From the NCBI GenBank assembly GCA_021821225.1, contig JAKACR010000198.1, positions 1 to 5,610 on the forward strand: a stretch of 5,610 bases of DNA, read 5' to 3'. Every line of letters starts with the position of its first letter. The first letter of the stretch is position 1. This document shows positions 4,762-5,610 of this stretch, piece by piece. Origin of the DNA: Bacillota bacterium. Its GTDB lineage: Bacteria > Bacillota > Bacilli > Alicyclobacillales > SLC66. The translations under genes and the position numbers were made by a program. The notes under the pieces were generated by a model. The model ran no database searches. It was given only the letters and a program-made list of their open reading frames with translations, and was not told the origin of the DNA.

Positions 4762-5610
4762 ATGGGCTCCCCTTCGCCCGGAAGACTGCTCGTGGCAAGC
4801 GGTATCGGCATCCTGTTCGATTCGATGGATGTGGGACTGCTCGGCTTTGTCATTGCGGCCCTTTTCACCGTATGGCACATTACAGCGCAAGAAGCCGGTC
4901 TGCTTAGCAGCGTGACGCTCCTGGGGATGGCCATCGGCTCTGCACTCGCTGGACTGTTGGCCGACCGCCACGGGCGCAAGCGCGCATTCCTCGTCACCAT
5001 CCTGCTCTACTCTGTCGCCAGTGGCATCAGCGCATTTGCCACCACAATCGGCTTTTTGCTCGTCATGCGTTTTCTCACGGGACTCGGGCTCGGCGGTGAA
5101 CTGCCCGTCGCAACCGCATTTGTCCTTGAATCGTCCCCGGCGGAGGTGCGCGGGAAGCGAACCGTCATCCTGGAGAGCTTCTGGGCCCTGGGAGGCATCG
5201 TAGCCGCGCTCGTCGGTTTTCTCATCATTCCGTCATTCACCTGGCGCGCCGCGTTCGGCATCACGGTCCTGCCGGCGCTCTACGCACTATATCTCCGGCG
5301 CACACTGCCGGAGACATCCGCGTTTCGCAAGCTGGCGCGCACCTTTTCCTTCCGGCAAAATGCGGCCCGTCTGTGGAAAAATGACCTGCGACGCCGCACG
5401 GGTGTGCTGTGGACGATCTGGTTCTGCGCCAATTTCGCGTATTACGGCATGTTTCTCTGGCTGCCGAGTGTGCTGGTCCTGAAAGGGTTCTCGCTCATTC
5501 ACAGCTTCGGCTACGTGCTGATCATGGCCATCGCACAAATCCCCGGCTATCTGAGCGCGGCGTGGCTGGTGGAACACTGGGGCCGCAAATGGACACTGAT
5601 CGCCTACTCA
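4762..5610 (+). CDS. niaP: MFS transporter, NiaP (YceI)-like niacin transporter, truncated at right edge
   Basis: The first 283 codons of a major facilitator superfamily permease; the gene runs off the window, and relatives are about 400 residues long. The ATG at 4762 follows AAGGAGG (4744-4750) by 11 bases. Features: a hydrophobic first helix with GIGILFDSMDVGLLGFVIAA (14-33), the family loop 2-3 motif GLLADRHGRKR (64-74), RFLTGLGLGGELPVATAF (103-120), SSPAEVRGKR (124-133), ESFWALGG, then a charged central loop (about 180-213) and second-half segments WFCANFAYYGMFLWLPS (220-236), IAQIPGYLSAAWLVE (257-271) and GRKW. The order and wording closely match Bacillus subtilis NiaP (YceI), the nicotinate/nicotinamide uptake protein, as I recall it. 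The protein would sit in the cytoplasmic membrane and import niacin for NAD salvage. A related metabolite:H+ symporter is the alternative; substrate assignment is by family resemblance only. Confidence 0.85.
   Translation, partial: MGSPSPGRLLVASGIGILFDSMDVGLLGFVIAALFTVWHITAQEAGLLSSVTLLGMAIGSALAGLLADRHGRKRAFLVTILLYSVASGISAFATTIGFLLVMRFLTGLGLGGELPVATAFVLESSPAEVRGKRTVILESFWALGGIVAALVGFLIIPSFTWRAAFGITVLPALYALYLRRTLPETSAFRKLARTFSFRQNAARLWKNDLRRRTGVLWTIWFCANFAYYGMFLWLPSVLVLKGFSLIHSFGYVLIMAIAQIPGYLSAAWLVEHWGRKWTLIAYS

Noticed and set aside
4495..5577. Minus-strand frames opposite the hydrolase end and the transporter (4495-4971, 4566-5000, 5007-5264 and 5287-5577)
   Set aside because: The plus strand carries a clear MFS permease through this stretch; these frames have compositions expected of antisense frames.

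Overview
The window looks like ordinary chromosomal DNA from a moderately GC-rich member of the Bacillota, plausibly an Alicyclobacillus-like bacillus. That guess rests on strong AGGAGG-type ribosome binding sites, a YuzF/DUF2642-like small protein, a YtpA-like hydrolase and a NiaP (YceI)-like transporter that I recognise from Bacillus, all in a roughly 60% GC background. No search was run, so the placement is inference.

Layout from left to right: (1) a small DUF2642-like protein (53-241, +), whose reading frame stays open to the left edge. (2) A LysR-type regulator (1216 down to 290, -), convergent with the first gene. (3) A 226-bp divergent regulatory region (1217-1442) with an AT-rich island, a near-ideal LysR-type T-N11-A dyad, a plausible sigma-A promoter and a 13-bp leader hairpin just before the leuC ribosome binding site. 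(4) leuC (1443-2855) and leuD (2903-3508), the large and small subunits of 3-isopropylmalate dehydratase, complete and with all recognisable catalytic and cluster-binding motifs. (5) A short AT-rich promoter region, then a YtpA-like alpha/beta hydrolase (3638-4636) carrying an unusual in-frame insertion of about 43 residues bracketed by a 9-bp direct repeat. (6) An MFS transporter very like the niacin transporter NiaP (4762 to the right edge, truncated).

The best-supported functional unit is the LysR gene facing leuCD. The dyad sits where a LysR regulator would be expected to bind to control a divergent target, so the regulator probably controls leuCD, perhaps in response to a leucine-pathway intermediate. 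The hydrolase and the transporter appear to be separate units; nothing visible ties them to leucine synthesis.

I see no mobile element, CRISPR array, RNA gene or clearly novel multi-gene system. The points most worth a second look are regulatory: the LysR box geometry, inverted repeats next to or including the ribosome binding sites of four plus-strand genes, and the insertion in the hydrolase. No gene-free stretch exceeds 300 bp.
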